From assembly GCF_000278215.1 (NCBI RefSeq), contig NZ_JH725065.1, forward strand, positions 32,182 through 96,181: 64,000 nucleotides of DNA, read 5' to 3'. Below the pieces are notes generated by a model. It had not been told where the DNA came from and did no database searches. It saw only the letters and a program-made list of their open reading frames with translations. Both the position numbers and the translations under genes were made by a program. The stretch comes from Bartonella rattimassiliensis 15908 (GTDB lineage: Bacteria > Pseudomonadota > Alphaproteobacteria > Rhizobiales > Rhizobiaceae). Numbering within the stretch: the first letter of the stretch is position 1; every line of letters starts with the position of its first letter. Positions 1 to 10,487 of the stretch are shown piece after piece.

Positions 1-933
1 TCCAGTGTATATTTGTCCAGCTTCTGTGAGTAAGAAAGCTTCTCCACAACGGCGCGCGAGATCGCGAACGCGAAGAATATAATTTTGCCGCTCGGTTACA
101 GAAATAACGCCACGTGCTTGCAAAAGATTAAAGATATGGCTCGCTTTAATACATTGATCATATGCAGGAAAAACACAGCGATGGAATGCATTTTCTTTAA
201 TTGGTTTTCCAGCATCAAGAAGTGCACTGCATTCACATTCTGCATCAATAAAATGCTGGTGCAGCAGCTTTGTATCGGCAAATTCAAAGTTATAATATGA
301 GTATTCCTGTTCTGCTTGTAAAAAAATATCTCTATAACTTATTTTGTTTTTTTTCTCTAAACCATTAAAATTAAGGTCATAAACGTTATCAATTTTTTGG
401 ATATACATCGCTAGACGCTCAAGACCGTATGTGAGTTCTCCTGAAACTGGAGCGCATTCAATGCCGCAAACTTGTTGAAAATAAGTAAATTGAGATATTT
501 CCATTCCATCGCACCAACATTCCCATCCGAGTCCCCAAGCGCCAAGGGTTGGACTTTCCCAATCATCTTCAACAAAGCGAATATCATGCAGTTTTGTATC
601 AAGTCCGATAGCTTGTAGAGATTTGATATAAAGCTCTTGTAGATTGGATGGAGAGGGCTTGATAAGCACTTGGAATTGATAATAGTGTTGTAAACGATTT
701 GGATTCTTACCATATCTACCATCTGTTGGACGTCGAGAAGGTTGAACATAAGCGACTTTCCAAGGACGTGGGCCTAGGCAGCGCAGTGTTGTTGCTGGAT
801 GGAAAGTTCCGGCTCCAACTTCCATATCGTAAGGTTGCAAAATCGCACATCCATAGTTGGCCCAATAATTTTGTAAAGTTAAGATTAGTCCCTGAAAAGA
901 ACGTGTGGGATTAAGATATTCAGGTAGTTTCAC
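1..933 (-). CDS. glyQ: glycyl-tRNA synthetase alpha subunit (partial, 3' end outside window)
   Basis: This encodes the alpha chain of the tetrameric (alpha2beta2) bacterial glycyl-tRNA synthetase, the catalytic chain that activates glycine and works with GlyS in the cytoplasm. The minus strand is open for 311 codons without a stop. It shows hallmark GlyQ segments near the N-terminus ([20 protein letters not shown], then [16 protein letters not shown]) and [20 protein letters not shown] around residue 70. The start is a GTG at 933 followed by [13 protein letters not shown], which is where the family begins. The 3' end and any glyS lie left of the window. It is the last gene of a minus-strand run behind the TPR protein and the polyprenyl synthase, with a roughly 100-bp gap. 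Confidence 0.95.
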   Translation of the reverse strand, partial: MKLPEYLNPTRSFQGLILTLQNYWANYGCAILQPYDMEVGAGTFHPATTLRCLGPRPWKVAYVQPSRRPTDGRYGKNPNRLQHYYQFQVLIKPSPSNLQELYIKSLQAIGLDTKLHDIRFVEDDWESPTLGAWGLGWECWCDGMEISQFTYFQQVCGIECAPVSGELTYGLERLAMYIQKIDNVYDLNFNGLEKKNKISYRDIFLQAEQEYSYYNFEFADTKLLHQHFIDAECECSALLDAGKPIKENAFHRCVFPAYDQCIKASHIFNLLQARGVISVTERQNYILRVRDLARRCGEAFLLTEAGQIYTG

Positions 934-1034
934 GCTTTATACTCTTTAAACATTGAATAGCATAGATAGCTATCAAAGAAATTTTAGTCTCCATAACTAT
1001 CTATTATTTCATATGGTTTACGGTTAAGCATCGT

Positions 1035-2780
1035 TTATTGCAAACCAAATTTCAATTTTTTTTGAATTTGTTGAGAATTTTCTGGTTTTCCGTCAATTGC
1101 ATGATTCCATTGAAATATTGCTTCACGCTTACGACCAACTTTCCAATAGGCGTCTCCTAAATGATCATTCAATGTTGGGTCCTCAGGTTGTAATCTAACA
1201 GCATTTTCTAATATTTGAACTGCTTTGTTGTATTCTTTTAGTTTATAATAAGCCCATCCTAAAGAATCAAGGATATGACTGTTGTGAGATTGCAAAGTAG
1301 AAGCTTTTTGCAGCATATGAAGGGATTCTTCAAGTTTTTCACCACGTTCCACAAGGGAATAAGCTAAATAGTTAAGAACCTGCGGTTGATTTGGAAAAAA
1401 TTCAAGTGATTTTCGTAAGTCAGTTTCTGCTTTTGACCACTGTTTTAAACGTTCAAAAGCAATACCACGTTGATAAAAGAGTTTCCAATCATCCTGCTGA
1501 AAGTTTTTTATTTGAGCAATAGCATGGTTTAGAGTTTTAGTGGATTCAAGAAATTTATTGTCCTGCATATAAAAAGCAACGAGTGTTATCAAAATATTAC
1601 GATCATTGGGAAATGTTTTATTTAACAATGTGAGTAATTTTATTGCTTCTTTGTAATTATTGTTATTGGAAAGAAGGAATGCAAGATGAAGTTGTCCATC
1701 TTTATAATAAGGAGATTTAGGAGATAAAGCGCGATAAAGTTTAATAGCTTGATGAGAATCGTTCAATTTTGCAGAAATCTGTGCAAGTTGAAACAGCGTT
1801 GCGTCATTTTGAGGGTATAAGGCGAAAGATAACTGTTGGAAAATACGTGCAATTCGCCCTGAGTTTTTGTGATTGAGGGCTGTTCCAAAATTATACAACA
1901 CTTCGGCTGCTCCTTGTTGAGGTGTTTTAACAATCTTCTCTAGGAAAGCGTTTGATTCAATTTTTTCTCGGAAGTTTCTGAAGACTTCTCGACCTGGTAA
2001 CATTTGCTCGCCATGTTGGATTGTTTGAAGAGCTTGGTTTCGCATATTATGGCGCAATTGAAGTGAGGCATAGGCTGTAATAATACGTTCATAGGTATTA
2101 GGAGCGATCAGGGTTCCATTTTTGTTACTCAGTGCTTTAATGAAATATTCTTTTGCATCTTGTGGTCGTTCTAAAAAATCGCTCATAAGTGCTAGGTGAT
2201 AAGATATAAAAAGGTCATACCAGACAGGACCTTTTAGCTTCTTAAGATCAGCGATTGCTTGAGATTTTTGTCCAGATCCAAACGTAATCCAAGCACTGAT
2301 TAATTCAGGTATTGGATTATTGGATGTAGGAAGTTCTTTTAATTGTAGAAAAATCTTGGCATTTTTGTAGTCTTTTTTGATGAGACTTTCTACTGCCAAT
2401 GTTAAGGAAACAAAAGGAGTTATAATATTTTGCTCTTTGAGTTTCTTTGCTTGTTGTACAGCTTCTTTAAAGTCTCCTACGGAGAGCATAGCTTCAAGAA
2501 GCTCTTTTTGTGTTTCAATATTATCAGGTTGGTAAACGAGTGCTTGTTTAAAATAATTGATGGCAAGATCTATTTGATTTTCATGATTTGCAACTCTTCC
2601 AGCTAAATAAGCACCTGTAAATGAGCTTGTATGAATGGCGGCGTTTATTTTACTGTAAGTGGAGGATGGTATCAGCATAATACCCACGATAAAGAGGGTA
2701 AAAAGCCGGGATACCATTGCAGTGCACATGGAGCGCATCTTCTTCAAGGCAATCAATCGATTGTGTCGTTTATAAATCAT
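1035..2780 (-). CDS. TPR-repeat protein, exported or membrane-anchored
   Basis: A 581-residue tetratricopeptide-repeat protein. Residues 15-45 form a basic stretch followed by a hydrophobic segment (LFTLFIVGIMLIPSS), so it is probably a signal peptide or anchor; an internal ATG at codon 15 would also give a normal signal peptide. The rest is helical repeats of TPR type, clearest at residues 55-90 (AINYFKQALVYQPDN) and 440-570 (SLGWAYYKLKEYNKAVQILE and LGDAYWKVGRKREAIFQWNH). TPR proteins of this length beside a polyprenyl synthase are common in Rhizobiales. A periplasmic scaffold role is inferred; no enzymatic motif is seen. It lies 43 bp downstream of the polyprenyl synthase on the same strand and is probably cotranscribed with it. 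Confidence 0.85.
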   Translation of the reverse strand: MIYKRHNRLIALKKMRSMCTAMVSRLFTLFIVGIMLIPSSTYSKINAAIHTSSFTGAYLAGRVANHENQIDLAINYFKQALVYQPDNIETQKELLEAMLSVGDFKEAVQQAKKLKEQNIITPFVSLTLAVESLIKKDYKNAKIFLQLKELPTSNNPIPELISAWITFGSGQKSQAIADLKKLKGPVWYDLFISYHLALMSDFLERPQDAKEYFIKALSNKNGTLIAPNTYERIITAYASLQLRHNMRNQALQTIQHGEQMLPGREVFRNFREKIESNAFLEKIVKTPQQGAAEVLYNFGTALNHKNSGRIARIFQQLSFALYPQNDATLFQLAQISAKLNDSHQAIKLYRALSPKSPYYKDGQLHLAFLLSNNNNYKEAIKLLTLLNKTFPNDRNILITLVAFYMQDNKFLESTKTLNHAIAQIKNFQQDDWKLFYQRGIAFERLKQWSKAETDLRKSLEFFPNQPQVLNYLAYSLVERGEKLEESLHMLQKASTLQSHNSHILDSLGWAYYKLKEYNKAVQILENAVRLQPEDPTLNDHLGDAYWKVGRKREAIFQWNHAIDGKPENSQQIQKKLKFGLQ

Positions 2781-2823
2781 ATCTCATTACCTTATTGAGA
2801 AATATTGCAATTCTTGCAAAGAA

Positions 2824-3912
2824 TCAACTTACACGTGCAATACAAAATTCAACAGTCTCAATGAGAGCATCGTAAGCAAAATTTTTGTTCATAGGAACAA
2901 GCGCATCAATTGCATGTTTTCCATAGGTGTGTGCTTGTTCTATTGTATCTGTGATACTATCATATTTTTCCATTAAGTGTTGCGCATGTGCAAAGGCTCC
3001 ATCATTATTATTACCGTTTTCAAGCGCTTGTTTCCAGAAATCTTTTTCTACCATATTCCCACGCTCATAGGCGAGAATAACCGGCATTGTAATTTTCCCT
3101 TCTCTAAAATCATCTCCTATATTTTTTCCTAAGTTTTGAGTGCTACCACTATAATCAAGTGCATCATCGATCAATTGGAAAGCTAAACCTAGAGAGGTTC
3201 CATATTTACGTAATGCAGAACGCTCTTTATTTCCACAGCCAGCAATAATGGGTCCTACTTCAGCAGCTGCTGAAAAAAGTGCTGCTGTTTTTGCATTAAT
3301 GATTTTGAGATAGTCTGAAGGGTTAATTTTGATATTTTTTGCAGCAGAAAGTTGCATAACTTCTCCTTCAGCAATAACTGCAGCAGCGTTTGCTAGAACA
3401 GACAGTGCTTCTATAGAGCCAACATCAACCATCATTTTAAAAGCTTGCCCCAACAAAAAATCACCAACAAGTATACTTGCTTGATTTCCCCAAATCATCC
3501 GTGCTGTAGATTTTCCACGTCTTAAATTACTTTCATCAATCACATCATCGTGCAGTAATGTTGCTGTATGCATAAATTCAATGGCTGTTGCAAGTTTTAT
3601 ATGGTCGTCATTTTGATAATCAAACATATGAGCAGAAGCAAGCGTAATCATTGGGCGTAACCGCTTTCCACCTGATGAAATAAGATGATTAGAAATTTCA
3701 GGGATCATCTCAACCTCTGATTTTGCCATAGAGAGAATAAATTGATTTACTCGCTCCATATCTTGTTGAGTAAGATTTATAAGAGATTGAAGAGAAATTT
3801 GATTGTTTCTTATTTGTTCTGGTTTAATTGCTGCACTCAATGTATTGACTCCTAAACTATTGCCATAGACATATTTACTCACTAGCATAAAGGGGGTTTT
3901 GTTTTGACTCAA
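2824..3912 (-). CDS. ispB: polyprenyl (octaprenyl/decaprenyl) diphosphate synthase
   Basis: A long-chain trans-prenyl transferase that condenses isopentenyl diphosphate units to make the ubiquinone side chain. Both aspartate-rich metal/substrate motifs are intact: DDVID at about residues 122-126 (context ATLLHDDVIDESNLRRG) and DDALD at about 249-253 (QLIDDALDYSG). The GGKRLRP pyrophosphate-binding motif is at about residue 81. At 362 residues it is slightly longer than the family norm because of about 30 extra N-terminal residues, so a later start is possible. The product chain length cannot be read from the sequence. It probably feeds UbiA at 13193-14197. Confidence 0.93.
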   Translation of the reverse strand: MSQNKTPFMLVSKYVYGNSLGVNTLSAAIKPEQIRNNQISLQSLINLTQQDMERVNQFILSMAKSEVEMIPEISNHLISSGGKRLRPMITLASAHMFDYQNDDHIKLATAIEFMHTATLLHDDVIDESNLRRGKSTARMIWGNQASILVGDFLLGQAFKMMVDVGSIEALSVLANAAAVIAEGEVMQLSAAKNIKINPSDYLKIINAKTAALFSAAAEVGPIIAGCGNKERSALRKYGTSLGLAFQLIDDALDYSGSTQNLGKNIGDDFREGKITMPVILAYERGNMVEKDFWKQALENGNNNDGAFAHAQHLMEKYDSITDTIEQAHTYGKHAIDALVPMNKNFAYDALIETVEFCIARVS

Positions 3913-4067
3913 GCTTTTGATATCGCTTTAAAGTGTAAGTTTTGAATAATATTGGCAAGAAATATTCTTTAGCAAGTGTAATGTTGTTGTTATGAAATGA
4001 TAAAAAAGTTAAAACAGCAGCTGAATAGCAAAAATGCAGTTTATAAATTTGAACATTAGGCTTTTAA

Positions 4068-4856
4068 ATGGACAAAGCAACGAATCAGAGTGGTGAAACA
4101 ATTGACAGTTTTCATCGTGGAAAATTTTATTTGGTTCAACCCCATAAATATGGCCATCGTTCTGGGATGGATGCTATGTTATTAGCTAGTTTAGTTCCGA
4201 GTGATTTAAAGGGAAAGGTTGTTGATTTAGGCGCAGGTGCTGGAGCTGCAGGGTTAGCTGTTGCTTCACGGTGTCTGAATGTTCATGTGACTTTAGTCGA
4301 ACGTTCAGTTTATATGATATCTTACGCTCAAAAAACGCTCATGCTAAAACAAAATGAACAATTTGCTGGCCGAATTTGTTTGCTAAAAGCAGATGTTACT
4401 TTCAAAGGGAATGCCCGTATAAAAGCAGGTTTAATAGATAATAGCTTTGATTTTGCAATTATGAATCCACCTTTTAATAATCCTACTGATCGCAAAACAC
4501 TTGATAAACAAAAAGCTGAAGCACACGTTATGCCTGAAGCGATGTTTGATAATTGGTTGCGCAGTGCAGCAGCAATTGTTAAGCCAGGCGGATATTTAGG
4601 GCTCATTGCGCGTCCACAATCACTGACAGATATTTTGCGTACTTTAAAAGGACGCTTTGGTGGTATTTGTATAATTCCTGTACATGCACGTACGAAAACA
4701 GCAGCAATTCGTCTTTTATTTTATGCAAAACGAGGAAGTAGAGCAGCTTTATCTATTTTACCGGCGTTGGTTATCCATGAAGGCAATGACCATACTTTTT
4801 CACCACGGGTTGATGCAATTAATAATGGATATATAAGTTTGTGGGAACTTTTGTAA
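4068..4856 (+). CDS. tRNA1(Val)-A37-type N6-adenine methyltransferase (TrmN6/YfiC family)
   Basis: A 262-residue SAM-dependent methyltransferase. Motif I reads VVDLGAGAGAAGLAVASRC (about residues 50-68) and the amino-methyltransferase catalytic motif is NPPF (about residue 136, context FAIMNPPFNNPTDRK). The N-terminal HRGKFYLVQPHKYGHRSGMD matches the TrmN6/YfiC group, which modifies A37 of tRNA-Val. Assignment to the superfamily is firm, but the exact substrate is inferred. It is divergent from ispB, the usual arrangement in Rhizobiales, where the small S49 peptidase follows on the same strand. Confidence 0.85.
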   Translation: MDKATNQSGETIDSFHRGKFYLVQPHKYGHRSGMDAMLLASLVPSDLKGKVVDLGAGAGAAGLAVASRCLNVHVTLVERSVYMISYAQKTLMLKQNEQFAGRICLLKADVTFKGNARIKAGLIDNSFDFAIMNPPFNNPTDRKTLDKQKAEAHVMPEAMFDNWLRSAAAIVKPGGYLGLIARPQSLTDILRTLKGRFGGICIIPVHARTKTAAIRLLFYAKRGSRAALSILPALVIHEGNDHTFSPRVDAINNGYISLWELL

Positions 4857-4920
4857 TGGTCTCTTGTGTTTTTCAGTTTATTATTTAAAGTCTAAACTTT
4901 ATTATTAGGGAGCTTTAATT

Positions 4921-5025
4921 TTGGGTGAAGTTATATTTCTGGGTGTAATATGGGGATTGATTGGCGCTTTTGGATTTTATCGCGTTCTTCCTTTTTGTTG
5001 TCCTTTCCTATTTAATTGTTCTTAA
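4921..5025 (+). CDS. possible small single-pass membrane protein (34 aa)
   Basis: A 34-codon frame begins with TTG at 4921, eight bases after an AGGGAG at about 4907-4912. The product is hydrophobic (VIFLGVIWGLIGAFGFYRVL) and ends CCPFLFNCS, reading as one transmembrane helix with a cysteine-containing tail. It sits in the 188-bp gap between the methyltransferase and the S49 peptidase on the same strand. Small size and a non-ATG start make this uncertain; no family is recognised. Confidence 0.3.
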   Translation: MGEVIFLGVIWGLIGAFGFYRVLPFCCPFLFNCS

Positions 5026-5044
5026 TTTATAAGGAGATTTTGTT

Positions 5045-5896
5045 TTGATCGATGTTATCAAAAATTTTATTCCACGCCGTTTTTCTTCTAATAAATTGGA
5101 GATTCCTGTTGTTCGCCTTCAAGGAGCGATTATGGATTCATCAACATCTATGTCTCGTACGCTTTCATTAAGCAGGTGTGCAAATCTTTTAGAGAAGGCT
5201 TTTGCGCACAAAAAATCATCAGTTGTTGCACTTATTATTAATTCTCCTGGCGGTTCACCTGTACAATCGCGTTTTATCTTCAGGCGTATTCGTGATTTGG
5301 CAGAAGAAAAAAATAAAAAGGTTCTTGTATTTATTGAAGATATTGCAGCATCTGGTGGTTATATGATTGCTTGTGCGGGAGATGAAATTTTTGCAGATCC
5401 TTCTTCGATTGTTGGTTCCATTGGAGTGGTTTCAGCCTCCTTTGGTTTTCCGGAACTTTTAAAGAAAATTGGTGTCGAGAGACGTGTGTACACAGCAGGA
5501 AAGAACAAGGTTGCATTAGACCCATTTCAACCAGAAAAAAAGGCAGATATTGAGCATTTAAAATCTCTCCAACTTGAAGTGCATCAAACTTTTATCGATT
5601 TAGTTAAAGAGCGGCGTGCTGAAAAATTGTCAGATGATGCGAATCTCTTTACAGGAATGTTTTGGAGTGGAAAAAAAAGTGTTGAACTTGGTTTAATTGA
5701 TGGATTGAATGATATACGTTCCGTTATTAAGGAGCGCTTTGGTAATGATGCTAGACTTCGACTTATTACACCTCCAAAAAGTTTTTTAGGCCCTAAAGCG
5801 CCTTCAGGAGTAACTGCTCATATGATTTATACAGCAGTTGATAGTGCATTGATGGCAGTAGAAGAGCGGGCCCTTTGGCAGCGTTACGGTTTGTGA
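5045..5896 (+). CDS. S49 family serine peptidase (SppA/SohB-like)
   Basis: A 283-residue signal-peptide-peptidase-type enzyme that would degrade membrane-embedded peptides. The catalytic serine lies in IAASGGYMIACAG (about residue 103), the upstream oxyanion-side motif NSPGGSP is at about 74, and the lysine of the Ser/Lys dyad is probably in the VYTAGKNKVALDPF segment (about 150-155). Short S49 members of about 280-300 residues are usual in alphaproteobacteria. The start is TTG at 5045, preceded by AAGGAG; no obvious signal peptide or transmembrane helix is present at the N-terminus, so it is either cytoplasmic or peripherally attached. Confidence 0.88.
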   Translation: MIDVIKNFIPRRFSSNKLEIPVVRLQGAIMDSSTSMSRTLSLSRCANLLEKAFAHKKSSVVALIINSPGGSPVQSRFIFRRIRDLAEEKNKKVLVFIEDIAASGGYMIACAGDEIFADPSSIVGSIGVVSASFGFPELLKKIGVERRVYTAGKNKVALDPFQPEKKADIEHLKSLQLEVHQTFIDLVKERRAEKLSDDANLFTGMFWSGKKSVELGLIDGLNDIRSVIKERFGNDARLRLITPPKSFLGPKAPSGVTAHMIYTAVDSALMAVEERALWQRYGL

Positions 5897-6132
5897 TAGA
5901 ACGGATCATTCAGGCGAGAGGGGGTTTTATCTAAAAACAGATGTTAGAAGAAAAAAGGTTTGAAATGATTCAGATGAAAGCAGCAGTTTATTTTGTATGA
6001 AAGCTCTTCATATTTATCGTTTGTAAAGAAAATGATTAAGAATATTCTAAGCTTCGATAAGGTTGGTGCTAAAAGTATAGATAAAAGGGGGATATTTGTA
6101 AAAGTACCCTGTACAGGCTAATATTACATCAT

Positions 6133-7041
6133 ATGATATCAAATGTACAAGCTTCGTTCCAAAAACATTTTTATGTGTTTACACCCATTAAATTGAATTT
6201 GGCTCTGCATGTTGTGGGGCAACGTTCTGATGGTTATCATTTAATAGAAAGTTTGGTTTATTTTAGTCTTAGCGGTGATTGTCTACATTATGCGCCTTGC
6301 GAAAGTGATCAATTTATTTTAACAGGACAGTTTGCAAAAGGACTTGTTTCTCATTCAGACAATTTGGTTATTCGCGCGCGGGATTTTATGCATAAGAATT
6401 TTCCTGAAAGTGCACGCCCTGCTTTTTTTCGGCTTATAAAAATATTACCTGTTGCTTCAGGTATTGGTGGTGGCTCAGGTGATGCTGCTGGGGTTGTAAG
6501 CATATTGCGTCGCCATTGGAAGCTTGATTGCCCTTATGAAAAATTAGCAAAAATGAGTTTAGTCCTTGGTGCTGACGTTCCCATGTGTCTTTTTGCATTG
6601 GAATATCGGCAGCCACTTTTGGTCAAAGGGATTGGCCAAGAGATTATACGACTGAAGGAGGCCTGTTCACTGGCAATGGTATTAGTTAATCATGGCCAAG
6701 AAATTTCGACACAAGCTGTTTTTAAAGCGTTAGATAAGCGTCATCATTCTTCTTTAAAAGTTAATCCAGTCGCTTTAAAGAGCGTTGATTCATTGGTTGA
6801 AGCTTTAAAAGAAACGCGAAATGATCTTTTTTCTCCGGCATTAAAAATAGCACCTCAGTTAGCTAAAGTGTTATTTATATTAGATGAATGTGGCTCTCTT
6901 TTTTCTCGTATGTCTGGAACTGGGGCAACTTGTTTTGGCATTTTTAAAAATCAACAAGCAGCGCAACGGGCTGCTCTTTTGATCAAATCAATGTATCCAA
7001 ATTGGTTTGTAAAACCTATCATGACTTTGGGAACTATTTGA
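6133..7041 (+). CDS. ispE: 4-diphosphocytidyl-2-C-methyl-D-erythritol kinase
   Basis: The MEP-pathway kinase that phosphorylates the 2-hydroxyl of CDP-methylerythritol. It is a GHMP-kinase-fold protein: N-terminal [19 protein letters not shown] (about residues 17-35), the glycine-rich ATP loop [16 protein letters not shown] (about 105-120), and the C-terminal [11 protein letters not shown] motif (about 264). Length (302) is normal. Together with dxs (20826) and ispH (30583) it shows that isoprenoid precursors are made by the MEP route. Confidence 0.94.
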   Translation: MISNVQASFQKHFYVFTPIKLNLALHVVGQRSDGYHLIESLVYFSLSGDCLHYAPCESDQFILTGQFAKGLVSHSDNLVIRARDFMHKNFPESARPAFFRLIKILPVASGIGGGSGDAAGVVSILRRHWKLDCPYEKLAKMSLVLGADVPMCLFALEYRQPLLVKGIGQEIIRLKEACSLAMVLVNHGQEISTQAVFKALDKRHHSSLKVNPVALKSVDSLVEALKETRNDLFSPALKIAPQLAKVLFILDECGSLFSRMSGTGATCFGIFKNQQAAQRAALLIKSMYPNWFVKPIMTLGTI

Positions 7042-7325
7042 GAAATAAAAATTTTTATTTTATAATGTTTTGATTATACATAATGAAGAGGATAACCAAA
7101 GAAATGTAATTTTTTGTTTTTTAGATAATTAGATAAAATGCATAAATGCTAGAATGTTTTTTAGAAGAGAAAGTGGATAATAAAATACTCTCTCGTATTT
7201 TGTTTCTATTTTTTGTGTAAGAGTTTGCATAATGTTTGAAGAGTCAGTTAAAACTGTAATGCCTGCAGAAAATAAGCAGATTGTAGAAATAAGTGTGTGG
7301 TTGTTGGAGTTGTGATTTATCAAAC

Positions 7326-7967
7326 ATGTTTAATTTATCGCTTCAGCCAAATTTTTCGTGCGAATTAGAGTTGCAGAAACAGGGTTTTTTTCATGTAGCA
7401 GGGGTTGATGAAGTAGGAAGGGGACCTCTCGCTGGACCTGTGGTAACGGCAGCAGTTATCTTGGATAAAGATCATATTCCTGATGGATTAAATGATTCAA
7501 AAAAGCTTTCCTTCCTTCAACGGAGTAGAATTTATCATGAAATCTTGCAAAGTGCATTAACGGTTTCTGTCGCTAGTCTTTGTGCCCGTACAATTGATCA
7601 ATCTAATATTAGACAAGCAACTTTGGAAGCAATGCGTCGCTGTATTACAGGATTAGCTGTTCCAGCTCACTATGTACTTATTGATGGACGTGATATCCCT
7701 TCTGAGCTAAGTTGTCCCGCAATGGCGTTGATTAAGGGTGATCAGCGTTCGGCTTCAATTGCAGCCGCATCTATTATTGCGAAAGTAACACGTGATCGGA
7801 TGATGGAATGTGCAGGACAAGTTTATAAAGGGTATGGTTTAGAGAAGCATGTAGGGTATGCAACGCTAGCCCATCGTTCGGCTCTTGATAAATATGGTCC
7901 AATTGTAGGATTGCATCGTTATAGTTTTGCGCCACTCAAAGGGTATGATAGGAATGATGTGTCATGA
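7326..7967 (+). CDS. rnhB: ribonuclease HII
   Basis: Type 2 RNase H, which nicks RNA-DNA hybrids and single ribonucleotides embedded in DNA. The metal-binding DE pair lies in [17 protein letters not shown] (about residues 25-41), the third acid in LIDGRDIP, and the fourth in [16 protein letters not shown] chose the ATG at 7326; an in-frame GTG at 7293 would add 11 residues ([10 protein letters not shown]) that are unlike the family, although a GGAG lies between the two. The stop overlaps the next gene by 4 bp (ATGA), so the two are translationally coupled. Confidence 0.92.
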   Translation: MFNLSLQPNFSCELELQKQGFFHVAGVDEVGRGPLAGPVVTAAVILDKDHIPDGLNDSKKLSFLQRSRIYHEILQSALTVSVASLCARTIDQSNIRQATLEAMRRCITGLAVPAHYVLIDGRDIPSELSCPAMALIKGDQRSASIAAASIIAKVTRDRMMECAGQVYKGYGLEKHVGYATLAHRSALDKYGPIVGLHRYSFAPLKGYDRNDVS

Positions 7968-8926
7968 CGATTCGACCACTCAATAACGTTTCAATAAAAG
8001 AGGCAATAACGCTTCTTGAACAAGGCGGATTAGTAGCGTTACCAACGGAAACTGTTTATGGATTAGCGGGTGATGCAACCAATGGAAGGGCTATCTCTTC
8101 TATTTTTTCTATAAAAAAACGTCCACAATTTAATCCTCTTATTGCGCATGTCAACGGTATCGAAATGGCGGAGCGCTATGTTGAAATTGATTTTCTTTCA
8201 CGCCAATTAATGGAGAAATTTTGGCCAGGACCTTTGACATTGGTTTTGCCTTTAAAGGAACAACATAATATCCATCCTTTAACAACTTCTGGCTTAAATA
8301 CTTTAGCTGTTCGTTTTCCAGATAGTCGTTTTGCGGACATTGTGCAATATTTGGGCCGCCCACTTGCTGCTCCTAGTGCGAATCAATCGGGGCGTCTTAG
8401 TCCTACTTCAGCTGAGGCTGTTTTTGCATCTTTGGGAAAAACTGTTTCTTTGATATTAGACGGAGGACCTTCTAAGATAGGGCTTGAATCAACGATTATT
8501 AGGATTTGTGCTGAAAATATTTATCTTTTACGTCCAGGGGGTCTTGCAACTGAAAAAATTGAAGAAGTTGTAGGGAAGTCGCTAAAACGGATTGATCAAC
8601 GGGCAACGATTGAAGCGCCAGGGATGTTAAAATCGCATTATGCTCCCAATGCCGAGATTCGTTTAAATGTAGAAAAGGTGGAAAATGGTGAAGCGCTTTT
8701 AGCATTTGGTCCAAAGCGCGTTATGGGGACTGAAAATGCTGTTTTTATTTTAAACCTTAGCGAGGAAGGAACGTTGGAAGAGGCAGCTTCTCATTTATTT
8801 CAATACATGAAGGAATTGGATTCATTTAAAGTGAGATGTATTGCAGTAGAACCTATTCCATCACATGGATTAGGAGAGGCTATAAATGATCGTCTTATAC
8901 GGGCTGCAGCTCCAAGGGAAAAATAA
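7964..8926 (+). CDS. L-threonylcarbamoyladenylate synthase (Sua5/TsaC, long form)
   Basis: Makes threonylcarbamoyl-AMP for the universal t6A modification at position 37 of ANN-decoding tRNAs. The N-terminal YrdC domain is intact ([18 protein letters not shown] at about 20-37, [14 protein letters not shown] at about 137-150, GLESTII at about 172). A C-terminal Sua5 domain is present (LLRPGG linker, [12 protein letters not shown] at about 225), making it 320 residues, the Sua5 long form rather than the short TsaC. It overlaps rnhB by 4 bp and is 2 bp from the dehydrogenase, so a three-gene operon is likely. Confidence 0.92.
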   Translation: MTIRPLNNVSIKEAITLLEQGGLVALPTETVYGLAGDATNGRAISSIFSIKKRPQFNPLIAHVNGIEMAERYVEIDFLSRQLMEKFWPGPLTLVLPLKEQHNIHPLTTSGLNTLAVRFPDSRFADIVQYLGRPLAAPSANQSGRLSPTSAEAVFASLGKTVSLILDGGPSKIGLESTIIRICAENIYLLRPGGLATEKIEEVVGKSLKRIDQRATIEAPGMLKSHYAPNAEIRLNVEKVENGEALLAFGPKRVMGTENAVFILNLSEEGTLEEAASHLFQYMKELDSFKVRCIAVEPIPSHGLGEAINDRLIRAAAPREK

Positions 8927-8928
8927 AC

Positions 8929-10338
8929 ATGGAGCAGGAATTAATTGAGAGGTTTAGAGAAATTGTTGGTGCCAAGCATGCTATAATAGATCAGGCGTTG
9001 ATTGCACCGTACTTGCTTGAAGAAAGAGGGCTTTTTCATGGTAAAACACCCTTACTTTTACGTCCATCTTCACCGCAAGAAATCTCACTGATTATGCAGT
9101 TAGCGAGCCAAACGTGTACATCAATTGTACCTCAGGGTGGAAATACAGGGCTCGTGGGGGGGCAACAACCAGATGAAAGAGGAGAGAGCGTTCTTTTATC
9201 CATGGAGCGATTAAATAAGGTTAGAACTATAAATCTTGAGGGGAATTTTGTTGTTGTAGAGGCTGGTGTTATTTTACAGGATTTACAGAAAAAAGTGGCT
9301 GAATCAGATCGTTTTTTTCCTCTTTCTTTGGCATCTGAGGGGTCTTGCCAAATAGGAGGAAATCTTTCATCGAATGCTGGAGGGACAGCTGTTTTAGCTT
9401 ATGGCACTATGCGTGATCTTTGTCTTGGTTTGGAAGTTGTTTTACCGGATGGCCGTATTTTAGATGATTTACGTTTTGTTAAAAAAGACAATAGCGGTTA
9501 TGATTTAAAAAATCTTTTTATTGGTGCAGAGGGCACTTTAGGAATTATAACCGCTGCAGTTTTAAAGCTTTTTCCAAAGCCTAAAGAAAAAGCAGTTGCT
9601 TACGTGGGATTGCGTAGCCCATCTAAGGCGCTAGAGTTTTTATCTCTTGCTCAAGCTCATGGAGGGGGCATGTTAACGGGTTTTGAGTTTATGTCAAAAC
9701 TCAGCTTGCAGCTATCTTTAAGCTATAATATGTGCGAGAATTCCCTTTTGGAGCATGAGCATGAATGGTATGTCTTGATTAATATTTCATCATTGCATGG
9801 TGATGGTGAAGCATTATCAGTATTAAGTACTATTTTGGAAGAAGCTATAAATGGTGCTATAATCGACGATGCGGTTATTGCGCAATCGTTAAAGCAGCAA
9901 GATTTTTTTTGGCAATTGCGGGAAAGTATATCATCGGCACAAAAGTTGGCGGGAGGATCCATTAAGCATGATATTGCAATACCACTTGCTTCCATTCCTA
10001 ATTTTATTGCTGAGGCAGCACTGATTGTTGAAGATATTGCGCCAGGAGCACGGGTGGTTTGTTTTGGACACATGGGTGATGGAAATTTGCATTATAATGT
10101 TACACAACCTGTAGGAGTTGATACGACAGTATTTTTGCAGTTATGGTCAAAAATGAACCATTGCATTCATAGTTTAGTGATGCACTATAAAGGTGCATTT
10201 TCTGCTGAGCATGGAATTGGTCAGCTTAAGCGGGAAGAACTCCGTTCTTTTAAATCATCTGTCGCATTGGATATTATGCAAGGGATTAAGAAAACGTTCG
10301 ATCCTTTAGGGATAATGAATCCCGGAAAAGTATTATAA
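8929..10338 (+). CDS. FAD-linked 2-hydroxyacid dehydrogenase (GlcD / D-2-hydroxyglutarate dehydrogenase type)
   Basis: A 469-residue VAO/PCMH flavoprotein. The FAD-binding domain shows PQGGNTGLVGGQQP (about residues 69-82) and SLASEGSCQIGGNLSSNAGG (about 133). The C-terminal FAD-oxidase domain has GHMGDGNLHYNV (about 382, metal-binding histidines) and EHGIGQLKREEL (about 428). The family includes D-lactate, glycolate and D-2-hydroxyglutarate dehydrogenases; the single-chain architecture fits D-2-hydroxyglutarate or D-lactate dehydrogenase best, but the substrate cannot be decided here. It is the last gene of the rnhB-sua5 operon. Confidence 0.88.
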   Translation: MEQELIERFREIVGAKHAIIDQALIAPYLLEERGLFHGKTPLLLRPSSPQEISLIMQLASQTCTSIVPQGGNTGLVGGQQPDERGESVLLSMERLNKVRTINLEGNFVVVEAGVILQDLQKKVAESDRFFPLSLASEGSCQIGGNLSSNAGGTAVLAYGTMRDLCLGLEVVLPDGRILDDLRFVKKDNSGYDLKNLFIGAEGTLGIITAAVLKLFPKPKEKAVAYVGLRSPSKALEFLSLAQAHGGGMLTGFEFMSKLSLQLSLSYNMCENSLLEHEHEWYVLINISSLHGDGEALSVLSTILEEAINGAIIDDAVIAQSLKQQDFFWQLRESISSAQKLAGGSIKHDIAIPLASIPNFIAEAALIVEDIAPGARVVCFGHMGDGNLHYNVTQPVGVDTTVFLQLWSKMNHCIHSLVMHYKGAFSAEHGIGQLKREELRSFKSSVALDIMQGIKKTFDPLGIMNPGKVL

Positions 10339-10487
10339 TTCAAGAATGGTGAATTTTATCATTTATTTTTATTTAGATTTTAATAACCAAAAAAGAAACC
10401 AGTTGTTTTTTATTCAAACTTTTAATAATCCGATGAGAAAAAGCTGCTAAAAGGTGTATGTTATCAAGATAAATTGGGACATTATAT

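Noticed and set aside
7129..7323. 64-codon minus frame before rnhB
   Set aside because: In the ispE-rnhB promoter gap; no initiation signals or motifs.
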